A stretch of DNA of 64,000 nt. Source: Rosa chinensis. Its lineage: Eukaryota; Streptophyta; Magnoliopsida; Rosales; Rosaceae. The translations under genes and the position numbers were made by a program. The stretch spans positions 49,257,897 through 49,321,896 of the forward strand of contig NC_037088.1 in assembly GCF_002994745.2 (NCBI RefSeq). The letters run 5' to 3'. Below are positions 10,871 through 20,848 of this stretch, in pieces (position 1 is the stretch's first letter; the number at the start of each line of letters is the position of its first letter). The notes beneath the pieces are model-generated. The model saw nothing but the letters and a program-made list of their open reading frames with translations. It was not told the origin of the DNA and did not search any database.

Positions 10871-12260
10871 CTGAGCATAGTGAAGTGGAGCAGTGAAGAG
10901 AAAAGAGAATTTTTATGCAGCAGCTAAGAAGTGTTTTTTCATGACCGACAAACTGTTATTTTTTGATGAATTTGATTACAAGAAGTGGGCCTTGAAACAG
11001 AAGCTTCATTTTATTCTTTCATAACCCGTTGGAGGCTCCCAACTTCGAAACTTATTTTCACCCTTGGTGCCTTAAGGTCGAGCAAGTATCTTCCCTCGAA
11101 TCAATGAAATTGGGTGGTTACATTCAATTTAGAAACTCAACAGGCTTCAATCCGCGGGCATAAAGAAAGTTTGCCACTAGGCATATATTATTATTAGAAT
11201 CCAGCAAGAACCTAACTAACCAAAAAGAGTCTTTGGAGACAACCTCAAACCTTTGACCTGGAGATGACGTAGCTACCTTTTCTCCAAGAAATACTACCAA
11301 TGAGACTGCCTGCGGTAACTGATCTATCAATCCGATCAGAGGCACTGAACATAGTGAGGTGGGACCCACGGGAGAGGCCAAATAGCCCCAGGTTCTGAAA
11401 TTAAAGGTGGTGGAGCCCAAAGGGAGCGAGCAAGCCTTTTCACCCCAGCCGATCAATGCCTGTTTCGAGGTCGAGGTGGCGAAGCGTACTTCCAGTTCCT
11501 ATGCTATTCTTACATCAAGGCGGAACCAGATGAACCGAAGGTAGAATCAATCCCATGAATTTTATAAGAAAAGAATGAACATTCACCACCAGTAAGGTTT
11601 GTTCCTACGGCTATTCTAATACAACTAAACCCGCCCCTTCCTCTGGGCTCTTCTTCACTTCACTCTGGCCATTCTCTTTAGGCTGGCTAGAAATCCACTT
11701 AAGGTAACACCCAGTACGAAGGAACCTTTCGAGATCTCCCCATTTACTAATCTCTTTCTCTGGCATGGCGGTTAGAAGGATGAATTGAATTCCGTCTATT
11801 CTTTCTCTATATGCCACAACAAAAGCGGTCTCCGCCCACTCTCTAAAAGGAGAAGTTTCAAACAGCGATGCCACGAAGTGAGGAACTCCCTAACAGAGCT
11901 CGCAACGCAATGGAATGGCCCTGTGTAGGTGTCCGAGCATGCTCTAGTAGCTGGGTCTGGATTAGGGTGCGAAGAGGGCTTCTATGCGAGTTTGGAGAGT
12001 GAGCCAGACCAGATTGAAGATTCAAATGACAAGGAAAGCAGAGGAAGAGGTTAAGAAGTAAGCTCATGGAGATGCTGAAAATTCAACAGGAGAAAACTCA
12101 AAATCTATCCTAGAAGAAAACAAAAAAAGCAAAAAGATTAGAGCTGGAGATTCCGAATACAGATGATGTTGCTGAAAGTATGAAATGCAAGTCCTAGGAG
12201 TTGACCGAGGCCACTGCAAGGGAAATACAGAAATCCTACTTTATTAAGGAGATTTTCAAC

Positions 12261-12770
12261 ATGGAAAAACCACAAAAATTCATGACGCCCATCTTCCAGC
12301 AATACAATGGGACTACCGATCTAATGGATCACCTCAGGAGGTTTATGCAGCAGTGCAGCAGATGACCACGAAGATAAATAACTAGAGACTTTTCTGCAAA
12401 TTCTTTCCCTCGAGCCTGACTTGCGAGGCAAGAACTTGATTTTATGATTTGAAACTTGGATCAATCTCCAACTTCGAAAAACTGAGGGAGTCGTTTGTCT
12501 CTCAACTATTTTATTACAGGAAGGCAAGAAAGACATGGCAGCGGTATTCATGGTGAAGCAGAAAGTGGGAGATAGAATCAAAACGTTCTACGAATGTTTC
12601 CAAGTTAAGCAAAAGGAGATAGTGGGTGCACATCCGAAAGTGCAGTAATGGCATTCAGTGAGGAATTCCTCCCCGACATACAAGTATACAAAGACATGGT
12701 GAGAAGGCTGGCTGAAGACATGAGAAAACTCAGATTGAAGGAGAAATTAGACTCGAGGAAATTGAAGTAG
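12261..12770 (+). pseudogene. Ty3/gypsy gag (retrotrans_gag) pseudogene
   Basis: The translation from 12261 reads PQKFMTPIFQQYNGTTD followed by a DHLRRF motif, the start of the retrotransposon Gag capsid domain of plant gypsy elements. It continues through the capsid helices with an in-frame stop and at least two frame changes (near 12360, 12445 and 12480) to KVGDRIKTFYECFQVKQKE (about 12564-12620). The protein would form the virus-like particle shell. It cannot be made from this copy. Confidence 0.7.
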
Positions 12771-13139
12771 TGCAGGCGGCTAGAAGTACAATTGTGACCA
12801 CATCACGGAAGCACGAAGAACGGACCTAGGCCCAAGCAGAATAAGATAGGGGAACCAAAATTGGTGGCAAGAACATATCTAGAACTGACGAGGATTTCAC
12901 AGCATGCAAACCTGATTCACAATCAGTCCATCGCAAATCCTACTCAATCAAGGTTAAGACATTCAGGATTCATTTGTTTTCAATAAAGCGTAGCATTATT
13001 GTTAGTGGCAGGTAACATTTCCTTTCCCAGTCAGTTTCTTTCACATTTCTTATTTTCATGTGTATTATGTGAGTCATTATGGAAATAAATGGAAACCTTT
13101 TTAGCATCTAAAAGACAAATGATAAAACATTAAAAAATA

Positions 13140-13385
13140 TGCTCCTCGGAGGCGGAGTAAAGTATCCCCTCCTTGGAGGGGACATAAAGAGTTCCTTCTT
13201 TGGATGCAGCATAAAGAGTGCCCTCCTCGAAGGAGGCATAAAAAATTGCCCTATTCGAAGGTGGGGTAAAGAGTTCCCTAGCTCTTTGGAGGCGATGTAA
13301 AAGAGTGCCCTCCTCAGAGGAGGCATAAAGCAGTTGCCCTCTTCAGAGGTGGCATAAAGAGTTGTCCTACTCAAAGGCACGTAAA
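13140..13385 (+). repeat. Minisatellite, about 37-bp unit, 6-7 imperfect copies
   Basis: Repeated units of the form GCCCTCCTCGAAGGAGGCAT followed by AAAGAGTT. Each unit contains a small inverted repeat (CCTCCTCGAAGGAGG), so the array can form serial hairpins. It lies between gag and the 3' LTR, where pol would be expected. Confidence 0.85.
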
Positions 13386-13933
13386 GATTATCTTGTCAAG
13401 AAACATGTTATTGACGGACCTTGAACGAAGTAGAAATTCACTCAAGAACCAGTGGTGCAAAAGAGAAAACTAGATTTTCCTTTCGGTGCTTGTACTGTGT
13501 AGAAAGAAAAAATGGATTCAATGAGGATGTACGTTTTAACTTTGACTCGTAAAGGGTACTTCTTACAGAAAACAAAGACAGCCAGTTATAGCTCACTCTA
13601 ATTTGCATATAAGGATCAACAAGGCATCAAAGAGGCTTGTGAACGATTCAATACAGGACAAACCATCAACATCAGGGGAATCATGCAAAGGTCGGTCATG
13701 TTAAAGAATTGGTGTCAAAAACCCACCTAGAGAATCATGCAAAGATAGACCATGTCAAAGTAATTAGTGTTGAAGATCCTATGATGAGAATCATGTGGAG
13801 GCGAATCACATGAAGACAAGCAATGTAAAAATCACAACAACTAGGGACAACACGAAAAACATTGGCGTGGGTCGACAATGGGTGCAAGAATTTTTTCCTT
13901 CTTTTTCCTTCCCGCACTCCGAATTTTGGTATG

Positions 13934-14252
13934 AACCATTAGCGTGTGACTTGCCAAAGTTGCACATCACTACACACACTAACCAAGATATCCATTGAGA
14001 CTCACCTATAAATACTTGATAAGGTGAACAATCAAGGTAAGTAATGAATCCATACTCCGCTTATTACAACTTATACACTCACTGACTTAGGCATTGAAGA
14101 ATTTTTTGCTGGTATTCCCCTCTTCCAACTTGACTTGCCAACACCGATCCAAATTCCAAGGACATAGGAATGTTCTCTTGACCAAGAAGCCTCCACTCTT
14201 ACTTTAGTTATCAAAGTACATGAGGAGATTTTCTACCGAATTTTTCCGCACC
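13934..14252 (+). repeat. 3' LTR (alignable 3' portion)
   Basis: Partner of 9053-9366. It ends in TTTTTCCGCACCA immediately before the kinase sequence resumes. Confidence 0.75.
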
Positions 14253-14810
14253 AACATCTACATGAAGATGAGAAGCAGTGTCCTCCATAGGATTAAATCA
14301 ACAAACATACTATTGGACAACGATTTCAACATGCACTAAGCCTGGCATGGAGATTTTGGAATTGCTAGGCTAATACTCACCTGAGGGAAAGGACAACAAG
14401 GGTGGTAGGGACTTTTGCGTGCATGGCCCCAAAGTATTGTTTTCAAGGAAGGGCAAGCAAAGAATCGGATATATTCAATTTTGGAGTTGTTGCTTTGGAA
14501 ATTGCTTATAGGAGGCAGACTTATCTTTATGGAGAATACCACATACCACTTTTTGAGTGGGTTAGGACTTAGGCGATTATACCTTGCAAGAAATCTTCTA
14601 GATGTAGCTAATGAGAGATTAGGTATGGAGTTTGATCCAAGTGAAATGCAATGCTCGTTAATTGTGGGATTATGTTGAACCCACCCCAACAATAAGGAGA
14701 GACCTAGAGCAAGACAAGTGATGAAGGTCCTTAGTTGGAAGCACCATTACCACAACTTTTGCTTGATAGTCATCATGATCATCATCAATAAATGAGTCTC
14801 TACCATCTGA
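14253..14810 (+). pseudogene. L-type lectin receptor kinase pseudogene 1, 3' part
   Basis: Resumes the kinase domain at the catalytic-loop region (the HRDIKS equivalent is degraded near 14285-14300). It continues through NILLDNDFN-like sequence, a damaged DFG segment (GDFGIA is broken near 14340-14365) and the GTF.. MAPK activation-segment region to a degenerate C-lobe. It ends near 14808-14810 with the same HHDHHQ-type tail and TGA as pseudogene 2. Frame changes and stops are frequent. The deletion relative to pseudogene 2 after about 14520 removes part of the C-lobe. Confidence 0.8.
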
Positions 14811-14931
14811 TCTTTTATAACCATAGCACAACCTGGTACGTAGCAGCTTCATCCTTGTACATATTATTACCAAATTTAAAAATGAATATTTTTGTCAAAA
14901 CTTTGTTATAATAGAGGATATATATACACAC

Positions 14932-15323
14932 ACTTCTGGTGAGGGATCCCTATTTTTTGCCATTTTAAGTGATTGATTGTTTGACCAATTTTTTGATCAC
15001 TTATCAATATCTCCCCCGTTCAGTTATATGAGTAGATAAATTATAAAAAAAAAAATTCAGCCAAATTGATAATCGTTAAGGTATTCAAAACTATGATTTA
15101 CAATTATAAACATGAACGGTTCAGGTTTGACAGACTTAGTTCGTCCAATGATTTAATCTAGTTCTATACCTTAACAGTCACTAATTTGGCCGAAAATTTG
15201 TTAAAGTAATCTATTCATATGGAGTCCTAAGAAGTGAACGTTCGAGATACTAATATGTGATCGAAAAGTGGGTCCCACAATAGATCCTTTAAATTAACCA
15301 AAAAAAGGAATCCCTTATTGGAA
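14932..15323. mobile_element. Foldback MITE flanked by TA microsatellites
   Basis: The left arm (14932 to about 15080) and right arm (about 15180-15323) are inverted copies, with shared blocks around TTTGATCACTTATCAATAT/ATATGTGATCGAAAAGTG and the GGGATCCCT/AGGAATCCC ends. It is bordered by (TA)n-type sequence on both sides (14919-14928 and 15324-15343), so its duplication is hidden in the microsatellite. It has no coding capacity. The architecture resembles microsatellite-associated MITEs such as rice Micron. Confidence 0.7.
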
Positions 15324-15466
15324 ATATATATATATATATATATTTTTTTTTTTTTCCTTATGTGCAATTTCCTTTTTTCGATAAGCATCCAGTCCAGTAT
15401 CTCATCAAATGAACATGCATTTCTCTAAGCGTATACTTTGTGTGTGTGTATTCTTTTTTTTGTCAT

Positions 15467-15500
<34 letters not shown>

Positions 15501-15510
15501 CACACACACA

Positions 15511-15913
15511 GAGGTCGGATCAGAAGCGGATGTCCGCATAGATGCAAAAGTGCGGACGTCCCTCCTCAGGCCTCGATCAGGCGGCGATTTCAGGCGCTGC
15601 GGTTGTCGGACAAACACTCTAGACATTCCAGACGGCGTCACCATCAAGGCGAAGGCTCAGCTGATCAGAATCAAAGGTGTACTCGGCGAGCTAGCCTGAA
15701 ACCATGGAAGCCCATCAAGGTCGACTTCGAACTCTTCATCGATGACTCCAGTGGCAAGCAGAGGCTCGACATCGAGGCCTGATTTGGCACCGGCAACCGC
15801 AGCTCCGCCATTACCGCCTGATCGAGGCTTGAGGAGGGACGTCCGTACTATTGCATTTGTGCGGACGTCCGTACTTTTGCATTTGTGCGGACGTCCGCTT
15901 CTAAACGGCTCCG
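15511..15913. mobile_element. TIR element carrying a ribosomal protein fragment
   Basis: Inverted arms at about 15511-15590 and 15817-15913 share AGAAGCGGA(C/T)GTCCGCA, GTGCGGACGTCCCTCCTCA and GCCTCGATCAGGCGG. The right arm has a 26-bp internal duplication. Outside the arms are CA and TG runs that are themselves inverted copies. The unique centre contains an RPL9-like fragment. I cannot see a clean target-site duplication, so the superfamily (MULE or other) is not fixed. Confidence 0.75.
15613..15788 (+). pseudogene. Captured 60S ribosomal protein L9 (uL6) gene fragment
   Basis: The translation reads TLDIPDGVTIKAKAQLIRIK, closely resembling the start of plant cytosolic uL6, whose N-terminus has the hallmark IPDGV-IK sequence. 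After a frame change near 15700 it continues DFELFIDDSSGKQRLDIEA, then a TGA where the family has Trp, then Phe-Gly. This matches the family's DF-L--D---GKR-L-I--WFG segment in order and spacing. It is only about 58 codons of a roughly 190-residue protein and has no start codon in frame. It lies between the inverted arms of the 15511-15913 element, so I infer gene-fragment capture. It is non-functional as a ribosomal protein. Confidence 0.75.
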
Positions 15914-15929
15914 TGTGTGTGTGTGTATA

Positions 15930-16085
15930 CAAAATCAATCTTGGCTGAAAATTTGCAGAGATGATCTACTCATATAGACCTAAAAACTGAACGGTTGAAA
16001 TGTGGATATGTGATCGAAAAGTGAGTCTATCAAGCGATCCCTTAAAATGACCGAAAAAGAGAATCCCTTAGTGGAAGGACCCTGT
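15930..16085. mobile_element. Half copy of the foldback MITE
   Basis: Aligns in direct orientation with the right arm of the element at 14932-15323 (GCTGAAAATTTG, CATATAGACCTAA, ATATGTGATCGAAAAGTG, GAATCCCTTAGTGGAA). The corresponding left arm is absent: the RPL9-carrying element and CA/TG runs sit where it would be. It ends in a TG microsatellite at 16083-16095. Confidence 0.65.
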
Positions 16086-16803
16086 GTGTGTGTGTCGCGT
16101 GCACTTACCGTGCGAGTAAATTTATCCATTCAAGTTATAGAACCCCATTAGATATCAAGTAACTCTTAATTCGTTGACAAAATTAGCCTATCATGTGATG
16201 CACACTTGGGGTCTTGGTTTTACGTGATTTTGGCATAATTGTAAATTGGAACTCAATTTGAATATAAATGACAATATCAACAATTATTATTCACATTTTT
16301 TTTATCAAGGGATGACCCAATGATCATTTGTGATTTTTACCACTTTTTACCCTAATGACATAAATAATGGAGTAGTTTCTAATTATGTATTCCTTTTTCA
16401 TCTCAAGTGTTGATGTGCATGTTATTAATTTCAATACCGTCTCTGGATTCCTTTTCATCTCCTCAACACAACAAAGATCGTTGCTAAGAGGAATATATAT
16501 TGATGAAATTCCATAACCTTACAAATGCAATAATACCGTTGTCCGAGATTCTAATAGTTAGTACTGCCATAACCTATATGACATATCCGGCCATAAAATT
16601 CTTATGATGTCCTTGTTGATTCAATTAGGGATGTTGTTTATCATGTTGTCGATCTATGCTAGATCCATAGAAAATTTTAATTCCTGCTTTGCAACGTTGT
16701 AGCTAGCTAGTAGATTATTCCTAGGATAGATTCTTATTGGTTTGATTGCCTACTTCAAAACTCAAAATTAATCCTACATATATATGTATATATATATATA
16801 TAT

Positions 16804-17130
16804 GGAAAATTCTACAATGTGTTAACGTTTGACATGCATACAATTGCCTTAAAAGTGGTAAAATGAGTCATCAAAATAGTAATATTAGTCATTAAAGGAG
16901 TAACATGAGTCCTTAAAGTGGTAAATTTTCTTAGTTATCACATGAGTCCTCAAAATAGTAATATTAGTCCTCAAAGTGGTAACATGAGTCCTTAAAGTGA
17001 CAAATTTTCTTAGTTTACCATATAAGTACTCAAAATAGTAATATTAGTCCTCAAAGTGGTAACATGAGTCCTTAAAGGAGTAAAAATAGTTGATGTATGA
17101 GAAATGTTAACATACCATACCTTTACCATA
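16804..17130. mobile_element. TA-flanked element made of 79-bp repeats
   Basis: Bounded by (TA)nGG on the left and CC(AT)n on the right, with TGTTAAC-type sequence near both ends in inverted orientation (16827-16833; 17106-17112). The interior holds about three copies of a 79-bp unit (ATGAGTCCTTAAAGTG starts near 16905, 16984 and 17064). Each unit is built from smaller pieces of about 25 bp (GTAACATGAGTCC and GTAATATTAGTCC). It interrupts the duplicated upstream region of lectin kinase pseudogene 2. Confidence 0.6.
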
Positions 17131-17192
17131 TATATATATATATATAGTCTTTTTCGCTTCTCTGCTTATTACAGCTTTTCTTTCTATGCGCA

Positions 17193-19090
17193 ATGTCTCT
17201 TAAAGCCGGCTACAGGCAGACAACCTTTAGTCTCTTCATTTTCATCAACTTTCTTTCTCTCTTTGCTCATCCAACTTCATTTATTATACCCTCACTTCAA
17301 CCTTGATACAGAGAACATACTCTTCCAAAGCGATGCCAAGATTAAGTCGGGAAATGTTGAATTCAACCCAACCCTTGACATATTTCGTGTAGGGCGGTGT
17401 ACTTATTCAAAACCTTTCCACCTTTGGGACTCTACTACTAAAGCTCGGTCACTATCAAACTTCACTACCAACTTCACATTCATGATGGACACTAATAGCC
17501 AAAATTACTTCACTGATGGATTTGACTTTTTCCTTGCACCTTTTGGCTATCCAATCCCGCCTAACTCAGCCAGGGGTGATCTAGGACTGTTCAACATCAC
17601 CAATCATTTCGAGACGTCCCAAAACAAAGCTATCCTGGTTGAGTTTGATAGCTGCACAAACGAATGGGATCCTGAGGGACCTCATGTTGGGATCACTGTA
17701 AATAGTATTTCATCGGTCGTCAATGATAGGTGGGATTTTAACGTCACGAGATCAAGAAATGTGACATCTGCACAAGTAACTTTTGATGCTAGCACCTACA
17801 TGCTGACTGTGTTTTGGACATACAATGAAGCTACGAGGTATGATAATTCTCTTTCTTTGAAAATCGACTTGCGAGATGTTCTTCCCGAAAAGGTTGCGAT
17901 TGGTTTCTCAGCTACTGCTGGAACATATATCTACATGGGAGTTCACTTCAGATTTAGATTCTGATGATAAAAGCAGGAAAGGGAAGCGTGCAATATTCTT
18001 GATAGTGGCGATAATTGAAGTTACTTTCTTCATTTTAATGCTTAGTGTGGCCTTATGTTGGCGTGTAACAAAGATCAAACGACCGGAAAATATTTGCTCT
18101 AATGCTGCAGTACCTTCTATAAGTAAGCATCTTGAGACACTAGCCTTTCCAAGATGATTTTCTTACCAAGAATTAGTTGCAGCTACCTTTGGCTTTGCAA
18201 ATGACAGAAGGCTAGGCCATGGTGGGTCAGGACAAGTTTATAGAGGAGTCCTACAAGATCTAGGCTGCTCGGTTGCTGTGAAGAGAATCCGTGCCGACTC
18301 TGAGCACTATGAGACAGTTTTCATCAATGAAGTGTAAATCATAAGCCACTTGATACATAAAAACTTGGTGATGTTTATAGGATGGTGTCATGAGCAAGGC
18401 GAATGTTTACTTGTTTATGCTTACATGCCAAATAGCAGCCTTGATGCTCATCTTTTTGGCCCCAGAACAACACTGCAATGGAATTTTAGGTACAGGATAG
18501 CTTTGGGCTTGGCCTCAGCGCTTCATTATCTACACGAAGATGCAGAGCAGACATCTTCATAGGGATATTAAATCAGCAAATGTACTTTTGGACGACGATT
18601 TTAACACTAAGCTCGGTGATTTTGGGATTGCTAAGCTCTTGGATCCTCACTTGAGGACTAGGACAACCGGGGTGGCAGGGACTTTTGGATACATGGCCCC
18701 GGAATATGCTTTTCAAGGCAGAGCAAGCAAGGAATCAGACATGTTCAGTTTTGGAGTTGTGGTTTGGAAATTGCTTGTGGAAGGCGAACTTACCAAGATG
18801 GAGAATATCACGTGCCACTTTTTGAGTGGGTTTGGCAATCGTACCTTGCAGGAAATCTTCTCCATGTACCTTGCAGGAAATCTTCTCCTAGATGAGAGAT
18901 TGGATATGGAGTTTGATCCAAGTGAAATGAAGTGCTTGCTAATTGTGGGATTATGGTGCACGCACCCAGCAACAAGGAAAGGCCTAAAGCAGGACAAGTC
19001 ATGAAGGTTCTTCAACTGGAAGCACCAGTGCCGCAACTTGCACGTGGTAGGCATCATGATCATCATCAATATAATGACTGTACTACCTGA
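17193..19090 (+). pseudogene. L-type lectin receptor kinase pseudogene 2
   Basis: A nearly full-length, intronless copy of a legume-lectin receptor kinase. The start at 17193 opens a signal-peptide-like stretch (FSLFIFINFLSLFA). A one-base shift near 17275-17300 moves into the lectin domain (about 17300-17960), which is otherwise open and retains VEFDSCTNEWDPEGPHVGI. Another shift near 17935 leads to the linker and a transmembrane segment (FLIVAIIEVTFFILMLSVAL, about 17998-18057). The kinase follows: GHGGSGQVY glycine loop, VAVKRI with the ATP-binding Lys, LHRDIKSANVLL after a shift near 18550, DFGIAKLLD, GTFGYMAPE and SDMFSFGVV. In-frame stops replace residues at 18155-18157 (before FSYQEL) and about 18335 (NEV-stop-II). 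The C-lobe is also shifted, and a 20-bp duplication lies near 18840-18880. At least five lesions make it non-functional, but it is far better preserved than pseudogene 1. Confidence 0.9.
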
Positions 19091-20268
19091 TCGTGGAACA
19101 ATCTTGTAGCCCCATCCTTGTAAAATTTTGTTACTATATTGCCTTGAGTTTAAGAGATGAACTTTAGTTACATAGTACAGAAGCTTATATCCTCTTTGCA
19201 AGAATGCAAGAGTTAGGAACTGATTCATTTGCATTGCTATCAACTAAATACTTAATTTCTTTGGGGAATTTGATTCTACACCCAAATTCACACACACCTT
19301 TTAGATTAATCCCATCTATAAGATTATTTTAATATACACTCAAACCTATTAATTAGGTAATCTGAAGAAAAAAAAAATCCTATTAAATAGGAAAAATATT
19401 AAAACCCATTGTTGTTAAGAATTACTAAAGCTGCTACTATCTCCAAACTTTCTGCAAATGCAACTCTTGAAAAGGTTGCACAAAGATATCGCCCAGAATT
19501 AATCAATTCTTGATTCTAGCAATTGAAATCAATACCTGGGTTAGAGGTTATGTAATCGCCACATTCAAAAGCTTGAATCATAGGTGCCCAAGTCATTCTC
19601 TGAATGATTTAGGTACAAATTGTGAACTCCTTGAATGATAGCTAGGTATCTAAATCATTTGCTTATATTAAAACCCACACGATATTTAACACCTGAATGA
19701 TAGACAAAATTATGCAATTTTACCTATGGTTCATTCTACCTAAGTTATTCCCTGATTGATAGGTACAAATTGTGAACTCCTAAATGATAGGTACCTAAAT
19801 CATTTGCTTATGTTAAAACTCACATGATATTTAACACCTGTACGATAGGAAAAATTATACAATTATACTTGTGGTTCATCTAGAAATACCAAAATTAGCA
19901 AGTGAAAGTTAATGACAAGTGTGTTGGATTATTCTATTTCATTTCCAGTGAATGAGATGAAATGAATATTCTACTAAAAAGTCAACGGTTATATTTGATG
20001 AATATATTTTACCTATTCAATCAGAATGATAAATTAGTCAAACTGAAAAAATGTGAAAAATCATAATTATAGACTTAAAACCTATAAGGAATGTTTAATT
20101 ATGTGAATGGGTGTAGATTAAAAGAAAAATATAGGAATGAGTTTTTCCTAATAGGAGCTTCATTTTTTGGGTTTTTTTCTTTCTAATTTTCTCAATTTCT
20201 TTTGTCATCGTAGTCAAATTTTGAATGATATTTTTTATAGAACTTTGAAATTTGATAATAACATTACA
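19091..20268. other. AT-rich intergenic region with a 150-bp direct repeat
   Basis: No gene is recognised. The notable feature is a direct duplication: AGGTACAAATTGTGAACTCC starts at 19611 and again at 19761 (period 150). The copies, about 19596-19745 and 19746-19890, also share ATCATTTGCTTAT and GATATTTAACACCTG. Confidence 0.7.
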
Positions 20269-20293
20269 ATATATATATATATATATATATATA
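20269..20293. repeat. (AT)n microsatellite at the copia A border
   Basis: About 25 bp of AT dinucleotides directly abutting the LTR of copia A. Confidence 0.95.
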
Positions 20294-20512
20294 TGTTTTA
20301 GGGAATCAGAAATTGAGAGAAAATCTCTGTGTATTCTCATTGATAATAGGGGTCTCTTTATATAGAGAATTACAATCCATAGAATCTAAATCATACAAGG
20401 AAAGTAATCGTACACTGAATAGGAATCTAGATTCTTCTAATGTAACCCTATTACCACTAGGTCAAGTAACCTAAAGTTTAGGCCAAACACAAAATAAAGA
20501 TTTACTTAAACA
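20294..20512 (-). repeat. 3' LTR of copia A
   Basis: A 219-bp TG...CA repeat (minus-strand ends TGTTTAAG...CCTAAAACA). Homologous LTRs lie at 44400-44590, 28289-28503, 37440-37654, 47580-47782 and 54017-54217. Confidence 0.93.
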
Positions 20513-20848
20513 CTCCCCCTTGTGTTGCCTAAATGCGGTGCTTCTCTCGTTGGCTAGCTAAAGACCTTGCCGAGTAACAAAAACCCAGTGAGACAAAAAT
20601 AACCTCGGTCGGAGGGGAAAAAGAGCACAACATACCCTTCACTCTTCGAGACAAACATGTAGACATCTCCCCCTGATGTCTGCGCCTCCCCCTGATGAGT
20701 ACGATCATGGGAGTTCAGATAATTTCCGCAAGCCAATTCTTGCCACATGTTTCTCGAATGTGGATTTGGGCAATGACTTAGTAAACAAGTCTGCCACATT
20801 GTCCTCAGATTGTACTTGGTTTACTTTGATCTTGAGGAGCTTCTGTTG

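Larger units (their letters stand above)
9576..11990. other. Organelle-like (candidate mitochondrial) DNA insertion
   Basis: About 2.4 kb of visibly GC-richer sequence than its surroundings, with no plant nuclear gene structure and many short open frames on both strands, interrupting gag. The texture resembles plant mitochondrial intergenic DNA, which also commonly carries short gypsy RT fragments like the one at 10459-10870. This is an inference from style: no canonical mitochondrial gene was recognised. The alternative is another decayed nuclear retroelement. Confidence 0.3.
8721..14252 (+). mobile_element. Degenerate Ty3/gypsy-type LTR element splitting lectin kinase pseudogene 1
   Basis: The kinase sequence breaks at about 8720 and resumes at about 14253, and direct repeats at 9053-9366 and 13934-14252 behave as the 3' parts of two LTRs. 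A gag is recognisable inside. The left LTR may start at the TG near 8731. Upstream of 9053 and 13934 the two LTRs cannot be aligned by eye, so one is rearranged. A clean 5-bp duplication is not visible, although the flanks GCATTAT and ACATCTAC together restore the kinase sequence. The pol region proper is missing from its expected place downstream of gag. Confidence 0.65.

Noticed and set aside
11124..12067. Minus-strand open frames of 69-110 codons in the GC-rich block
   Set aside because: I recognise no family. They may be chance frames in organelle-like DNA, and a named mitochondrial gene could not be supported.
13140..13385. Possible CRISPR-like array (regular ~37-bp units with dyads)
   Set aside because: Units are adjacent imperfect repeats with no unique spacers, no cas genes, and the genome is a plant's.
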